Source of the DNA: Loktanella sp. M215
Lineage (GTDB): Bacteria; Pseudomonadota; Alphaproteobacteria; Rhodobacterales; Rhodobacteraceae
Length of the DNA stretch: 64,000 nucleotides
NCBI RefSeq assembly: GCF_021735925.1
Contig: NZ_WMEA01000006.1
Span: 62,001 to 126,000, forward strand
Reading direction: 5' to 3'
In this document: one piece after another, positions 8,201-17,569 of the stretch
Numbering within the stretch: the stretch's first letter is position 1
Layout: each line of letters begins with the position of its first letter
Position numbers and translations under genes: made by a program
Notes under the pieces: model-generated
Told to the model about the DNA's origin: nothing
The model's input: the letters and a program-made list of their open reading frames with translations, nothing else
Database searches by the model: none

Positions 8201-10680
8201 GGGATGTCCTTCCTGGTGGGAAGCAGCGCATTGAATTCGGCCAGCGCTGCCGTGTTGTAGGCTGCAGGATCGAATGACTTGAAACGGATCCGGCCCGCGA
8301 TGAAGTCCAGCATCGCTTCGGCGAAGGCCTCGGCCTCGATACCGCCGGCGATGAAGCCGTAGCCGCCGCGCAGGGCCCCGCGCGATCCGGGGATGTCCGT
8401 GACGATGACCGGCTTGTCCAGGGCCAACGCCTCGAGGATGACCATCGGCTGGCCTTCGTAGCGCGAGGGCAGCACGAAGCAGTCGGACCGGTCGAGCCAG
8501 GCCAGGGCGTGATCGGAAAAGCCTGGCATCCGCACCACCTCCGCGAGGCCCAACGCGTCGCGGCGGTCGCGGGTCTCCTCCAGCAGTGGGCCTTCGCCGA
8601 GGATCGTCAGGCGGGCCTGCGGATGACGGGCGTAGACGATGGCAAAGGCGTCCAGCAGCATGGCATGGTTTTTCTCGGCCGAGCAGCGGCCGATGGTGAT
8701 GAACGCGGTCGTGTCAGTCTGGGCCGGAGGCCGTTCCGGCAGGTCGGCGCTGCGGCCTTCGGCGATGCGCGCAAGGTCGATCATGTTGCGCACGGTCACC
8801 GGTGTCGCCGTGCCGTAGTAGGCCGAGAGGTTTGCGGCGTTCAGGTCGCGGGTCTCGTCCGAGACCGCGACGATGCGGTCGAAGTAGCGATAGGTGAAGA
8901 ACACGCCTTCCAGCAGCGAGAAGCGCAGGTCCCGTTCCGAAACCATGTCGTTATGCTGATAGATGATGTGGCGGCGCGCATCGGCCATCGCCATGATCCA
9001 GGCCCACATCCGGCGGTAGCCGGAGAACTCGATGGCGGCCTCCAGCGCGACAGGGCCGATGATCCGGCGCGCCTCGCGGGCCATCGCGCGTTCCATCAGC
9101 GCGATCCGGGCGGGGTCTTTCAGCCGGTTGTCGTCATAAAAGGCCGATTTGGCCGCCCGTTCGGCGGAGGTGTAGCATTCGCGCCCGGTCCGGTGGATGA
9201 CCATGATAGGATCAGGCACTTGGTTCAGCAGGTCCCAGGCCTCCGGGTGCAGGGCGGCCCCGTCGGTCAGCACCATGACGTCGTGGCGGTCCGTGTCGAT
9301 GTGCGACAGCAGGTTGAGCGCCGAGGTGGTGATCCCGTTGCGCAGGAAGCCGCCCATCATGAAGGCGAGCACCGGCTTGTCGCTGGTGCTGACCGGTGCG
9401 GGAAGCGGGCCTGCGTCATGCCCGCCGGCGCGCAGGATCAGGTCCAACGCACGCGCGCTGGCCTGGCCGTCCTCCTGCGCGACATAGGCGGCGCGGGCCG
9501 CGGCGACGATGTCGGCGGGAAAGGCTGAAGGTGCGCGCGGCGCGGCGCAGGCGCGGCGCAGATCCTCTGGCGTCCGGCACAGGGTCGCGGGCAGGGTGTC
9601 GAGCGCAATGTAGAGCCCGCGCGTGGCGCGGTAGGTCTCGAGGTCCGGTACGAAGAGGACGGTGGGGATGTCGGCGGCCAGCGCGTCGAACAGCAGGCTG
9701 GAGTAATCGGTGACGACCACGTCCATGTCGGCCATGACCGCGTTGATGTCGGCGTCGGGCGGCACCGGGCGGGTGGTGATCCCGCCGGTGCCGGCGGGCA
9801 GGGCGGACAGATCGTCCCGGTTGAAGTTGTGCGCCTTCACGTGCAGCGTGACCGGCGGCCCGCCGTCCTGGGACAGGGCCGCGATCACGGCTGCGATCTC
9901 GGGGATCTGAGTTTCCGGCTCGCCCACGACGCCTTTCCAGGTGGGGGCGAAAAGGATGTGGCGATGCGCCGGGTCGGCGCTTCGGGCGGCGCGCAGGGCC
10001 AGCGTGCGGTCGATGCGTGGCGTGCCGATGTGGTAGGTCTTGCGCCGCCCCAGCGGCGCGATGCCCGCCGGTCCCAGCAGGTGGTCCGTGGCGTAGTCGC
10101 CCGCCAGCACGATGTGGCTGGCCTGCAGGAAGTTGCGCTGGCTGTTGGCATAGCGCGCAGGGGCGCCTTTCTCGTCGCGGAACATCGTCTTCAGCGGGAT
10201 GCCGTGCCAGGTATTGAGATAGACCTGGCCGTCGCGGCGCAGATACCAAGGCGGAAAGGTGGAGTTGTTGACTAGGTATTTGGCGCTGGCCAGAAGACGG
10301 GGATAATCGTCGCTGGCCCGGGTGATGATGCGCACGTCGGCCTGCCCGCGCAGATGCGCGGGCACCGCCGCGGGGACATCGACGACCCAGACGTGGGTGA
10401 ATCCCGCGCAGCGCGGATCGCGTCGCGCCGCCTCGCAGATCGCAGCGGGACTGCAGGCGACGCTCGAGGCATGGAAGCTTTCGTAAAGGATCACCAAGGG
10501 ATCGAGGGGCGTGTCGATGTAATGGGTGCAGAATAGCCGTTCGGCCCGCGTGTTGCGGTTCAGAAGCTGCATCACGCGGGATTTCGCCCTCTCGTAGCCC
10601 GACCGGTAGAGGTCGAACCGGCGCAGTCTCAGGTGCAGCCTGACAAGGGAGTGCGTGATCCTGTCGGGAAGTCGTGGCAC
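8197..10680 (-). CDS. TagF-like CDP-glycerol glycerophosphotransferase fused to a GT4 glycosyltransferase
   Basis: An 827-residue two-domain enzyme. The N-terminal half (about 60-400) matches the poly(glycerophosphate) polymerase family: YLVNNSTFPPWYLRR, the NTWHGIPLKTM motif with its conserved His, GTPRIDR and VVTDYSSLLFDAL. The C-terminal half (about 430-820) is GT4, with RCSAEKNHAMLLDAF, LTILGEGPL and LPSRYEGQPMVILEAL. The order suggests addition of glycerol phosphate and of a sugar by one polypeptide. The gene sits in a leftward run with tagD-like and licD-like genes upstream and a sulfotransferase downstream (four-base overlap). The CDP-glycerol donor would come from the TagD-like enzyme at 11979-12374. 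Confidence 0.85.
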   Translation of the reverse strand: MPRLPDRITHSLVRLHLRLRRFDLYRSGYERAKSRVMQLLNRNTRAERLFCTHYIDTPLDPLVILYESFHASSVACSPAAICEAARRDPRCAGFTHVWVVDVPAAVPAHLRGQADVRIITRASDDYPRLLASAKYLVNNSTFPPWYLRRDGQVYLNTWHGIPLKTMFRDEKGAPARYANSQRNFLQASHIVLAGDYATDHLLGPAGIAPLGRRKTYHIGTPRIDRTLALRAARSADPAHRHILFAPTWKGVVGEPETQIPEIAAVIAALSQDGGPPVTLHVKAHNFNRDDLSALPAGTGGITTRPVPPDADINAVMADMDVVVTDYSSLLFDALAADIPTVLFVPDLETYRATRGLYIALDTLPATLCRTPEDLRRACAAPRAPSAFPADIVAAARAAYVAQEDGQASARALDLILRAGGHDAGPLPAPVSTSDKPVLAFMMGGFLRNGITTSALNLLSHIDTDRHDVMVLTDGAALHPEAWDLLNQVPDPIMVIHRTGRECYTSAERAAKSAFYDDNRLKDPARIALMERAMAREARRIIGPVALEAAIEFSGYRRMWAWIMAMADARRHIIYQHNDMVSERDLRFSLLEGVFFTYRYFDRIVAVSDETRDLNAANLSAYYGTATPVTVRNMIDLARIAEGRSADLPERPPAQTDTTAFITIGRCSAEKNHAMLLDAFAIVYARHPQARLTILGEGPLLEETRDRRDALGLAEVVRMPGFSDHALAWLDRSDCFVLPSRYEGQPMVILEALALDKPVIVTDIPGSRGALRGGYGFIAGGIEAEAFAEAMLDFIAGRIRFKSFDPAAYNTAALAEFNALLPTRKDIP

Positions 10681-10729
10681 GGGGTTGCGGACCTTTCTGC
10701 GGGTTGGACACGAACGGCGGTCCAGTCGA

Positions 10730-11971
10730 TCAGCGCCTACCTACCGGGGTCGGTGGGCGCAGGGCAATCCCGATCCGCCGCCTGCGCCCCGCGCCCTGCG
10801 GCACGACGGCCAGCCTGGTGCCCTCTGCGCCACGCTGGTGCAGATGGCCTTCCTGCCACAGGATCAGACGGGCGATCTGCGCCTCGCGTGCCGGGTGGGG
10901 GCGTAGGGCAATGCGCAGATGCTCGACCAGGGCCGCGGGATTGAACGGGAACCGCACGTTGGGGGTGCCGGTAGAACAATTGAACCGGGTCACAGGGGTG
11001 CGCCAGTCGCCGTAGTTCTCGGTCAGGTAGCGGTCCGCGTCGGCAGGGCCGCGCACCGGCAGGTCTGCGATGGTGTAGTCGGCCAGGGCGAAGTCGTGAT
11101 TGTCCCAGCGGTGCTTGGCCGATCCGTGCCAGCGCAGGTCACCATCCCGATGATGCACGAAGACGTCGATGCCGATCCCGCTGGCGTGCAGCAGCCGGTA
11201 GAGTGCGGGCCGCGGCGTGTCGCGCCACAGCCCGTCCGGTTGCAGGGCAAGGTCGCGGTGGGGGCTGGTGTTCACCAGCACCAGGTCCTTCGTCGCCGCG
11301 ATCTGCGCACGAAAGGCCGCGTCACCGAAATCCTCGGCGTGGATCCCGATGTCGATGTCGTAGTCGTGGGCCAGGAAGGTGCCCTCGCGCACCGCGCCGA
11401 GAAACGTGCCCGAGATGACATACCACGGCATCGCGATCTGGCGCAGCGCGATCAGGGCTGCGCGGGCCTCTGACAGGCCGAAAGCCGGGGCGGGGCCGGC
11501 GGGGGCGGCGGCGGCCTTTGGGTCGGCGACCGGCATATCGTGCACCAGGGCGGTGGCGATATCCTCGAAGGCCGCGATCGCTGCCGCCTGGGTGGCTGTG
11601 TCGGGCGCGGTGGCGATCCGGTGCGCCAGCACGTTCAGCCGCGCGAGGCGGTGACGCGGATCGTGGCCCTTGGCCAGCCAGTCCTGCAGCGCATCGACGG
11701 CGGTGGGGGGCATCCCGGTCACCGGATCGAACAGCGGTGCCTGCAGCCCCGCCACGCGGCCGATTGCATTGTGGCGCAGATACCAGTTGAGCCGGTGGCT
11801 ACCGGTCACCCAGCGATCCCGTCGGAACAGTCCCGCCACCTCGCGGGCGAGGGCGGCGCGGCCGGTCAGCGCCGCCACGGCCAGGCCCGCGAGACCGGCC
11901 ATGGCGATGCGGGACAATGGCCCGTGCGGGCCGCGCAGCGCGCGCAGGGTGCGAAAGCGGCGTGTGTCCAC
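10730..11971 (-). CDS. LicD/fukutin-like nucleotidyltransferase-fold phosphotransferase
   Basis: A 413-residue protein whose second half carries the LicD family pattern: SGTFLGAVREG at about 187-197, the metal-binding DYDIDI at 203-208 and a YLTENYGDWRTPV motif towards the end. LicD proteins move a phospho-alcohol (phosphocholine and similar) from a CDP donor onto a glycan. Beside TagD- and TagF-like genes, glycerol phosphate from CDP-glycerol is a reasonable donor here (inference). The first 150 residues are not recognised and include a hydrophobic Ala-rich stretch. It follows the tagD-like gene by seven bases. Confidence 0.75.
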   Translation of the reverse strand: MDTRRFRTLRALRGPHGPLSRIAMAGLAGLAVAALTGRAALAREVAGLFRRDRWVTGSHRLNWYLRHNAIGRVAGLQAPLFDPVTGMPPTAVDALQDWLAKGHDPRHRLARLNVLAHRIATAPDTATQAAAIAAFEDIATALVHDMPVADPKAAAAPAGPAPAFGLSEARAALIALRQIAMPWYVISGTFLGAVREGTFLAHDYDIDIGIHAEDFGDAAFRAQIAATKDLVLVNTSPHRDLALQPDGLWRDTPRPALYRLLHASGIGIDVFVHHRDGDLRWHGSAKHRWDNHDFALADYTIADLPVRGPADADRYLTENYGDWRTPVTRFNCSTGTPNVRFPFNPAALVEHLRIALRPHPAREAQIARLILWQEGHLHQRGAEGTRLAVVPQGAGRRRRIGIALRPPTPVGRR

Positions 11972-11978
11972 CTTTGGC

Positions 11979-12374
11979 CTACCGGGCCGGGGCGCTGTGG
12001 ATCAGCTTGATCGCGGTCGAGGAGATGCTGGGCGTGCGGGGCAGATAGGTCACCTCGCACAGGTCCGACAGGAAGTCGAACTTGCCGGCCCAGTCGTCGC
12101 CCATGGTGAAGACATGGATCCCGTGGGTCGTCACGTCGCCGCGCTTCTGGTCCCAGTGATCCTCTGGGATGATCGCGTCGACGTAGCGGATCGCCTCGAG
12201 CATGGCGTGGCGCTGCGCGTAGTCGAAATGCGAGGCCTTGCCCTTGATCTGATTAAAGGCGTCGCTGGACAGCGCCACGGTCAGATGGTCGCCAAGCGCG
12301 CGCGCGCGCTGAAGGAGCAGGATATGCCCGTAGTGCAACGTATCGAATGTGCCGTAGGTGATGACCTTCTTCAC
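11979..12374 (-). CDS. tagD: Glycerol-3-phosphate cytidylyltransferase (TagD-like)
   Basis: Makes CDP-glycerol from CTP and glycerol 3-phosphate. The 131-residue product has the nucleotidyltransferase start KKVITYGTFDTLHYGH with the HxGH motif at residues 14-17 and the RTPSISSTAIK segment near the C-terminus that corresponds to the RTxGISTT motif. The open frame extends to 12524, but family alignment places the start at the GTG at 12374; an ATG at 12398 is the alternative. It leads the leftward tagD-licD-tagF-sulfotransferase unit. Ethanolamine-phosphate-type cytidylyltransferases are longer, so TagD fits best. Confidence 0.85.
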   Translation of the reverse strand: MKKVITYGTFDTLHYGHILLLQRARALGDHLTVALSSDAFNQIKGKASHFDYAQRHAMLEAIRYVDAIIPEDHWDQKRGDVTTHGIHVFTMGDDWAGKFDFLSDLCEVTYLPRTPSISSTAIKLIHSAPAR

Positions 12375-12510
12375 GTCTTGCCCGCCCCGTTCCCGCATGC
12401 GACCGGTTAGCACGCGCCCCGGCCGGGTTTCAAGCTGCACGGGGTGCGGCGACGGAGGCCCCGCGCAGCTTGAAAGCGGACCCGGGGCGGCGACGCGGAA
12501 AGGACTTCTC

Positions 12511-13611
12511 ATGAAATGCATCATCTATCTCGGGCATCACAAGACCGGGTCCAGCGCGCTTCAGGAGATGTTCACGCGCAACGCCGGTGTCCTTCTGGAG
12601 GACGGCATCCTCTATCCCTTCGTGGAGCCGCAGGGACAGGCCTATGCGCGCGCTCTTCTGGCAGGGGGCGATCCGGACGCGGGGCTGACCTTCAAGGTCA
12701 AGTCGCCGCACAACCACATCGGCTACGTCATGCAGACCGAGGCGCTGGCGGGCAACTTCATCCCCGACCGCTACCAGCCGTTGCCGACCGCGGCGCAGAT
12801 GTTCCAGTCGATCCGTGACGACCTGGCCCGGACCGGGGCGCGGACCCTGCTGCTGTGCTCGGAGGTGTTCTCGCAATACGGCACCCGCCAGCCTGCGCTG
12901 GTGGGGCGGATGCTGGAGGCGCTGGGGATCGCGGATGTCTCTCTCTACATGACCCTGCGCCGTCCCGACCTGCACCTGGCCGCTTGGTTCAGTCAGATGC
13001 TGAAGTTCGGGCGCAGGCCAAGGCTCCTATCAGAGGGTGGTGCTGCAGATCTCTACCGCACGGCACATTTCGATTTCGAACGGGCCGTGCGTCCCTGGGC
13101 CGATGCGGTGCCACGCGGCAAGCTGTTTGTGCATTCCTACGACGCCGTCATGGCCGCGGGAGGATCGGAGCCGCATTTCACGCGGACCTTCGGGATCGAC
13201 ACCGCCCGGTTCGTGCCTGCCGGCGGTCCGGTCAATCCGTCCATTCCCTATGCGCTTTACGATCTGATCCTGCGTGCCAACCGCGAGTTGCCGGCACCGG
13301 TGGCCCGGTCGATGCAGAGGGCCCTGCTGGCGCATCGCCAGCGCATGACCCTGCCGCCCAATGCCGAGATTGAGCTCTTCGGATCCGCCGTCCGGGCCGA
13401 GATGACCGCGCGGTTCGCACCGATGCAGACCTACTTGGGCGGGCTGGTGGGGCGGGCCGGTTTTTTTGACGATTTCGAGGCCATGCCCGACACCCTTGCG
13501 GTTCCTCTGGCCGAGGTGGCTGGCGATGCGGCCACGCAGGCGCGGGCGGTCCTGACGGGGCACAGGCCTCAAGCCGCCGCCTTGGCCTGGCTGAACGGGA
13601 CAGGGATTTGA
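12511..13611 (+). CDS. Sulfotransferase-like P-loop protein
   Basis: A 366-residue protein beginning MKCIIYLGHHKTGSSALQE, which has the GHHKTGSSA phosphosulfate-binding loop of a large roseobacter sulfotransferase-like family often found in polysaccharide loci. A second motif, LRRPDLHLAAWF near residue 150, resembles the 3'-phosphate site. The ATG at 12511 is preceded by an AAAGGA ribosome site; the longer open frame would run through the divergent tagD start and is rejected. The 136 bases between 12374 and 12511 should hold divergent promoters. Sulfation of the polymer is inferred from motif and setting. Confidence 0.72.
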   Translation: MKCIIYLGHHKTGSSALQEMFTRNAGVLLEDGILYPFVEPQGQAYARALLAGGDPDAGLTFKVKSPHNHIGYVMQTEALAGNFIPDRYQPLPTAAQMFQSIRDDLARTGARTLLLCSEVFSQYGTRQPALVGRMLEALGIADVSLYMTLRRPDLHLAAWFSQMLKFGRRPRLLSEGGAADLYRTAHFDFERAVRPWADAVPRGKLFVHSYDAVMAAGGSEPHFTRTFGIDTARFVPAGGPVNPSIPYALYDLILRANRELPAPVARSMQRALLAHRQRMTLPPNAEIELFGSAVRAEMTARFAPMQTYLGGLVGRAGFFDDFEAMPDTLAVPLAEVAGDAATQARAVLTGHRPQAAALAWLNGTGI

Positions 13612-13741
13612 GGCGGTGCAGGCCACCGCCCGGAACAACGATCCGTTTCGGCGATGAAATAGGCCCCGCCGGACGCCGAAGGATGGATTCGGTAGACACC
13701 TTGGCCTATGGGTGGCGCAACGCCAAGAAAGCAGACGACGG

Positions 13742-14308
13742 ATGATGGAAACGACAGATCTGGACGGGGTGGTGACTCTGACCCCTCGCCGCTTTGCCGA
13801 CAGTCGCGGGTCGTTTCAGGAGACGTACAACCGGGACACGCTGGCGGGTGTGGGGATCGACACGGTTTTTGTGCAGGACAACCAGAGCTGGAGCCGGGAG
13901 GCCGGCACCGTAAGGGGGCTGCATTTCCAAGCGCCGCCGCAGGCGCAGGCCAAGCTGGTGCGGGTGCTGGTGGGCGAGATCTTCGATGTCGCCGTCGATA
14001 TCCGCGCGGGCTCGCCGACCTACGGCCAGTGGACCGGCGTCACGTTGTCGGCTGACAACACTATGCAATTGCTGATCCCGGCGGGGTTCCTGCATGGCTT
14101 CGTCACGCGGGTGCCCGACTGTCTGGTGGCCTACAAATGCTCCGACACCTATGCGCCCGCCTGCGAAGGGGCCGTGCGCTTCGACGACCCAGACCTTGGC
14201 ATCGACTGGGGCATTCCTGCGGATCAGGCGGTCCTGTCGGACAAGGACGCCGCCGCCGGGTCCTTTGCCGATCTGGATACCCCCTTTACCTATGAGGCCC
14301 GCCCATGA
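13742..14308 (+). CDS. rmlC: dTDP-4-dehydrorhamnose 3,5-epimerase
   Basis: Third enzyme of dTDP-L-rhamnose synthesis. The 188-residue cupin has the [15 protein letters not shown] start, the catalytic His in TVRGLHFQ, and the [16 protein letters not shown] block, all typical of RmlC. Two ATG codons (13742 and 13745) are possible starts; a longer frame from 13712 has no family support. It opens the rmlC-B-D-A operon; its stop overlaps the rmlB start (ATGA at 14305). Confidence 0.94.
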   Translation: MMETTDLDGVVTLTPRRFADSRGSFQETYNRDTLAGVGIDTVFVQDNQSWSREAGTVRGLHFQAPPQAQAKLVRVLVGEIFDVAVDIRAGSPTYGQWTGVTLSADNTMQLLIPAGFLHGFVTRVPDCLVAYKCSDTYAPACEGAVRFDDPDLGIDWGIPADQAVLSDKDAAAGSFADLDTPFTYEARP

Positions 14309-15384
14309 AGATCCTCGTCACCGGCGGCACCGGCTTCATCGGATCGGCGGTCGTGCTGCAGGCGATCCGTGACGGACATCAGGTCATCAACGTCGATTGC
14401 CTGACCTATGCGGCGGCCACGGCGAGCCTCGATGCGGTGGCGGATCATCGATCTTACGCCTTCGCGCAGGTCGACATCCGCGACCGCGCGGCACTGGATG
14501 CGGTCTTTGCCGACCACCAGCCGGACGCAGTGATGCATCTGGCGGCCGAGAGCCATGTCGACCGGTCCATCGACGGCCCCGCAGCCTTCGTCGAGACCAA
14601 CGTGCTCGGCACCTTCCCCATGCTGGAGGCTGCGCGCGCCTACTGGGTGGCGCGGGCCAGGCCCGCCAGCTTCCGCTTCCACCACATCTCGACCGACGAG
14701 GTTTTTGGGTCACTGGGCGAGACCGGCATGTTCGACGAGGACACCCGCTATGACCCGCGCTCGCCCTATTCCGCCAGCAAGGCGGGGTCGGACCATCTGG
14801 TGAGCGCCTGGGGCGAGACCTACGGTTTGCCGATCCTGCTGACGAATTGCTCCAACAACTACGGACCCCGGCAGTTTCCGGAAAAGCTGATCCCGGTGAC
14901 GATCCTCAATGCCCTCGCCGGCAAGCCTCTGCCGATCTACGGCGCGGGGCTGAACATCCGCGACTGGCTTTATGTCGAGGATCATGCCGATGCGCTACTC
15001 ACCGTGCTGACGCAGGCCGCCCCCGGCGCGACCTATGCCATCGGTGGCGAGAACGAGGCGCGCAACATCGACATCGTGCGCAGCATCTGTGCCATCCTCG
15101 ACGATCGCCGCCCGGATCATGCACCCCATGCGGATCTGATCACCCATGTCACCGACCGCCCGGGCCACGATGCGCGCTATGCCATCGACCCCGCGCGCAT
15201 CCGGGCCGAGCTGAACTGGCAGCCTTCGCTTGAGCTGCAGGAGGGGCTGGCGCGCACCGTGGACTGGTATCTGGACAACGCCGACTGGTGGCAGCCGTTG
15301 CAGCAGCGCGCCGGCGTCGGCGTGCGGCTGGGCACGGATACCACCGCAACGGCCCAGGCTGCCCCGCATACGGCCGCCTCGTGA
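14305..15384 (+). CDS. rmlB: dTDP-glucose 4,6-dehydratase
   Basis: Second enzyme of the dTDP-rhamnose pathway, converting dTDP-glucose to the 4-keto-6-deoxy sugar with bound NAD. The 359 residues include the GGTGFIGS Rossmann motif (7-14), the catalytic STDE at 129-132, YSASK with Tyr155 and Lys159, and [14 protein letters not shown]. Start and stop overlap the neighbouring genes by four bases each, so the operon is tightly coupled. A decayed partial copy of this gene lies after rmlA at 17235-17480. Confidence 0.95.
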   Translation: MKILVTGGTGFIGSAVVLQAIRDGHQVINVDCLTYAAATASLDAVADHRSYAFAQVDIRDRAALDAVFADHQPDAVMHLAAESHVDRSIDGPAAFVETNVLGTFPMLEAARAYWVARARPASFRFHHISTDEVFGSLGETGMFDEDTRYDPRSPYSASKAGSDHLVSAWGETYGLPILLTNCSNNYGPRQFPEKLIPVTILNALAGKPLPIYGAGLNIRDWLYVEDHADALLTVLTQAAPGATYAIGGENEARNIDIVRSICAILDDRRPDHAPHADLITHVTDRPGHDARYAIDPARIRAELNWQPSLELQEGLARTVDWYLDNADWWQPLQQRAGVGVRLGTDTTATAQAAPHTAAS

Positions 15385-16255
15385 AGGTCCTCGTCTTTGG
15401 TGAGACCGGTCAGGTCGCCCGCGCGCTGGCCATGGTGGGCCCGCACGCGGCCTGATTGTGCAGACCCTGAACCGCACACAGGCCGACCTGTCGGACCCCG
15501 CCGCCTGTGCCGCGGCGATCATGGACACCGACGCCGATGCCGTCATCAATGCCGCCGCCTGGACCGCCGTCGACGCGGCCGAGACGCAGGAGGACGCGGC
15601 CCATGTGATCAACGCAGGCAGCCCCGGCGCCATGGCGCGGGCCTGTGCCGCGCGGGGCCTGCCCTTCGTCCACATCTCGACCGATTACGTCTTCGACGGA
15701 TCGTCCGGCCCTGCCTGGACACCCGATGCCCCGACCAGTCCGCTGGGCGCCTATGGCCGCACCAAGCTGGCGGGAGAACGCGCCGTGCTGGACAGCGGCG
15801 CTCGCGCCGTCGTGCTGCGCACGGCCTGGGTGTTCGACGGCGCGGGCAAGAACTTCGTCACCACCATGCTGCGCCTGTCAGAAACACGCGACAGCCTCTC
15901 CGTCGTGGCCGACCAGGTCGGTGGGCCGACACCGGCGGATGCGATCGCCGAGGCCTGCCTGACCATCGCGCAGGCGCTGGTGGACGGGACGGGGCAGGGC
16001 GGGGTGCATCACCTCAGCGGGGCGCCTGATGTCAGCTGGGCGGACTTCGCCCGCGCGATCATGGCCAGCGCAGGCCGCAGCACGACCGTTACCGACATCA
16101 CCACCGCGGATTATCCCACCCCGGCCGCGCGCCCCGCCAATTCCCGGCTGGACTGCAGCAGCCTGCACGCCGCCTTCGGCATCCCGCGCCCCGACTGGCA
16201 GGCCGCCCTGACGCGCATCATCGAGGCCGGCATCATCGAGGAGACACAGCCATGA
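15381..16255 (+). pseudogene. rmlD: dTDP-4-dehydrorhamnose reductase, frameshifted near 15438
   Basis: Last enzyme of dTDP-rhamnose synthesis. The GTG at 15381 overlaps the rmlB stop and begins [16 protein letters not shown], the expected RmlD N-terminus, but this frame stops at 15453-15455. The rest continues in another frame from about RGLIVQTLNRTQADLSDP and has the STDYVFDG strand, YGRTKLAGE and a normal C-terminus to 16255. One extra base in the GGGCCC run at about 15436-15441 would join the two halves into roughly 291 residues, the normal length. Either a real mutation that would block rhamnose synthesis, or a dropped base in the sequence; the intact neighbours favour the latter. Confidence 0.88.
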
Positions 16256-17121
16256 CCCAGCGTAAGGGACTGATCCTCGCCGGGGGCACCGGCTCGCGGC
16301 TCTGGCCGATCACCCAAGGTCTCAGCAAGCAGCTGATGCCGATCTACGACAAGCCGATGATCTACTATCCCCTGTCGGTACTGATGCTGGCCGGCATCCG
16401 CGAGATCGGGATCATCACCACCCCCGCCGACCAGGCGCAGTTCCAGCACCTGCTGGGCGACGGGTCGCAATGGGGGGTGCAGATCACCTGGCTGGTGCAG
16501 CCAAGCCCCGACGGTCTGGCGCAGGCCTATCTGGTGGGCGAGGATTTCCTGGACGGTGCGCCTTCTGCCATGGTGCTGGGCGACAATATCTTCTTCGGCC
16601 ACGGCCTGCCGGAAATGCTGGCGAGTGCCGATGCCAAGACCAGCGGCGGTACGGTCTTCGGCTACCGCGTGTCCGACCCGGAGCGCTACGGCGTCGTGGG
16701 CATGGACGCAGAGGGCACCGTCACGCAGATCGTCGAAAAGCCGAAGGATCCCCCGTCGCACTACGCCGTCACGGGACTCTACTTTCTTGATGATACGGCA
16801 CCCGCGCGCGCGCGCGCCATCACGCCGTCAGAACGCGGCGAGCTGGAGATCACATCGCTGCTGGAAACTTATCTGGCCGACGGCAGCCTGACGGTCGAGC
16901 GCATGGGGCGTGGCTACGCCTGGCTCGACACCGGCACCCACGGAAGCCTGCTGGATGCGGGCAACTTTGTGCGAACCCTGCAGTCGCGCCAAGGCATGCA
17001 GACCGGCTGCCCCGAAGAGATCGCATACCAGCATGGCTGGATCAATGCAGACGCGCTGACGGTACTGGCGGATCGCTATGCGAAGACCGACTACGGCAGC
17101 TATTTGCGCGGGCTATTGTAA
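16252..17121 (+). CDS. rmlA: Glucose-1-phosphate thymidylyltransferase
   Basis: First enzyme of the pathway, making dTDP-glucose from dTTP and glucose 1-phosphate. The 289 residues start with the nucleotide-binding LAGGTGSRLWPIT (9-21), then KQLMPIYDKPMIYYPLS, VLGDNIFFG and the EKPKDP and GYAWLDTGTH blocks of short RmlA enzymes. It overlaps rmlD by four bases and ends the operon. A stretch of alternating G and C (about 16803-16817) within the gene is only codon usage (Arg-Ala repeats). Confidence 0.95.
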   Translation: MTQRKGLILAGGTGSRLWPITQGLSKQLMPIYDKPMIYYPLSVLMLAGIREIGIITTPADQAQFQHLLGDGSQWGVQITWLVQPSPDGLAQAYLVGEDFLDGAPSAMVLGDNIFFGHGLPEMLASADAKTSGGTVFGYRVSDPERYGVVGMDAEGTVTQIVEKPKDPPSHYAVTGLYFLDDTAPARARAITPSERGELEITSLLETYLADGSLTVERMGRGYAWLDTGTHGSLLDAGNFVRTLQSRQGMQTGCPEEIAYQHGWINADALTVLADRYAKTDYGSYLRGLL

Positions 17122-17234
17122 TAACTCCCAAGCGGCGCAAGGCATTGCGATTTGATCGACAGCAGCGCGGTTCACTGCAGAAGATGCAGATGATGATAAC
17201 CAAACCGTCGTCGTTCCGACGGCACATCTTTCAG

Positions 17235-17480
17235 TCGGGATCTACGGGTTGCCGACCTTGCTGACAAACTGATGGCGCTACAGCGCGGGGCGGAACATCC
17301 GAGACTGGCTCTATGTCGAGGACCACACCGCTGCCCTGCTCACCGTACTGACTCAGCTAACTTCCGGATCGACTTATGCCATCAGCGGCGACAACAAGAT
17401 GCGCAACATCAACATTGTGCGCAGCATCTGCTCCATTCTCGACGCTCACCACTTGGATCATACACATCATGCGAAACGGA
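17235..17480 (+). pseudogene. Decayed fragment of a second rmlB copy
   Basis: Two blocks resemble rmlB at the DNA level. Bases about 17242-17270 correspond to the GLPILLTN region (rmlB about 14821-14850), and about 17277-17480 to the region from [17 protein letters not shown] to about DHAPHA (rmlB about 14935-15129). The roughly 85 bases of rmlB between the two blocks are missing and many substitutions have accumulated. Weaker similarity may reach 17560. No intact frame remains. It lies right after rmlA, so it looks like a relic of a second, diverged rhamnose cluster or a recombination scar. Confidence 0.78.
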
Positions 17481-17569
17481 TGAGGTTCACGCCAACGCGA
17501 AGTGGGGCGCCTTGATGTTGCAGTAGATCGCCGCTACGGCCTGAAGCCACCGCAGTTAAGGGAGCGTCC

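Noticed and set aside
16803..16817. Alternating GC dinucleotide run inside rmlA as a possible slippage or Z-DNA site
   Set aside because: It codes for conserved-length Ala/Arg residues in an intact frame and is ordinary for this codon usage.
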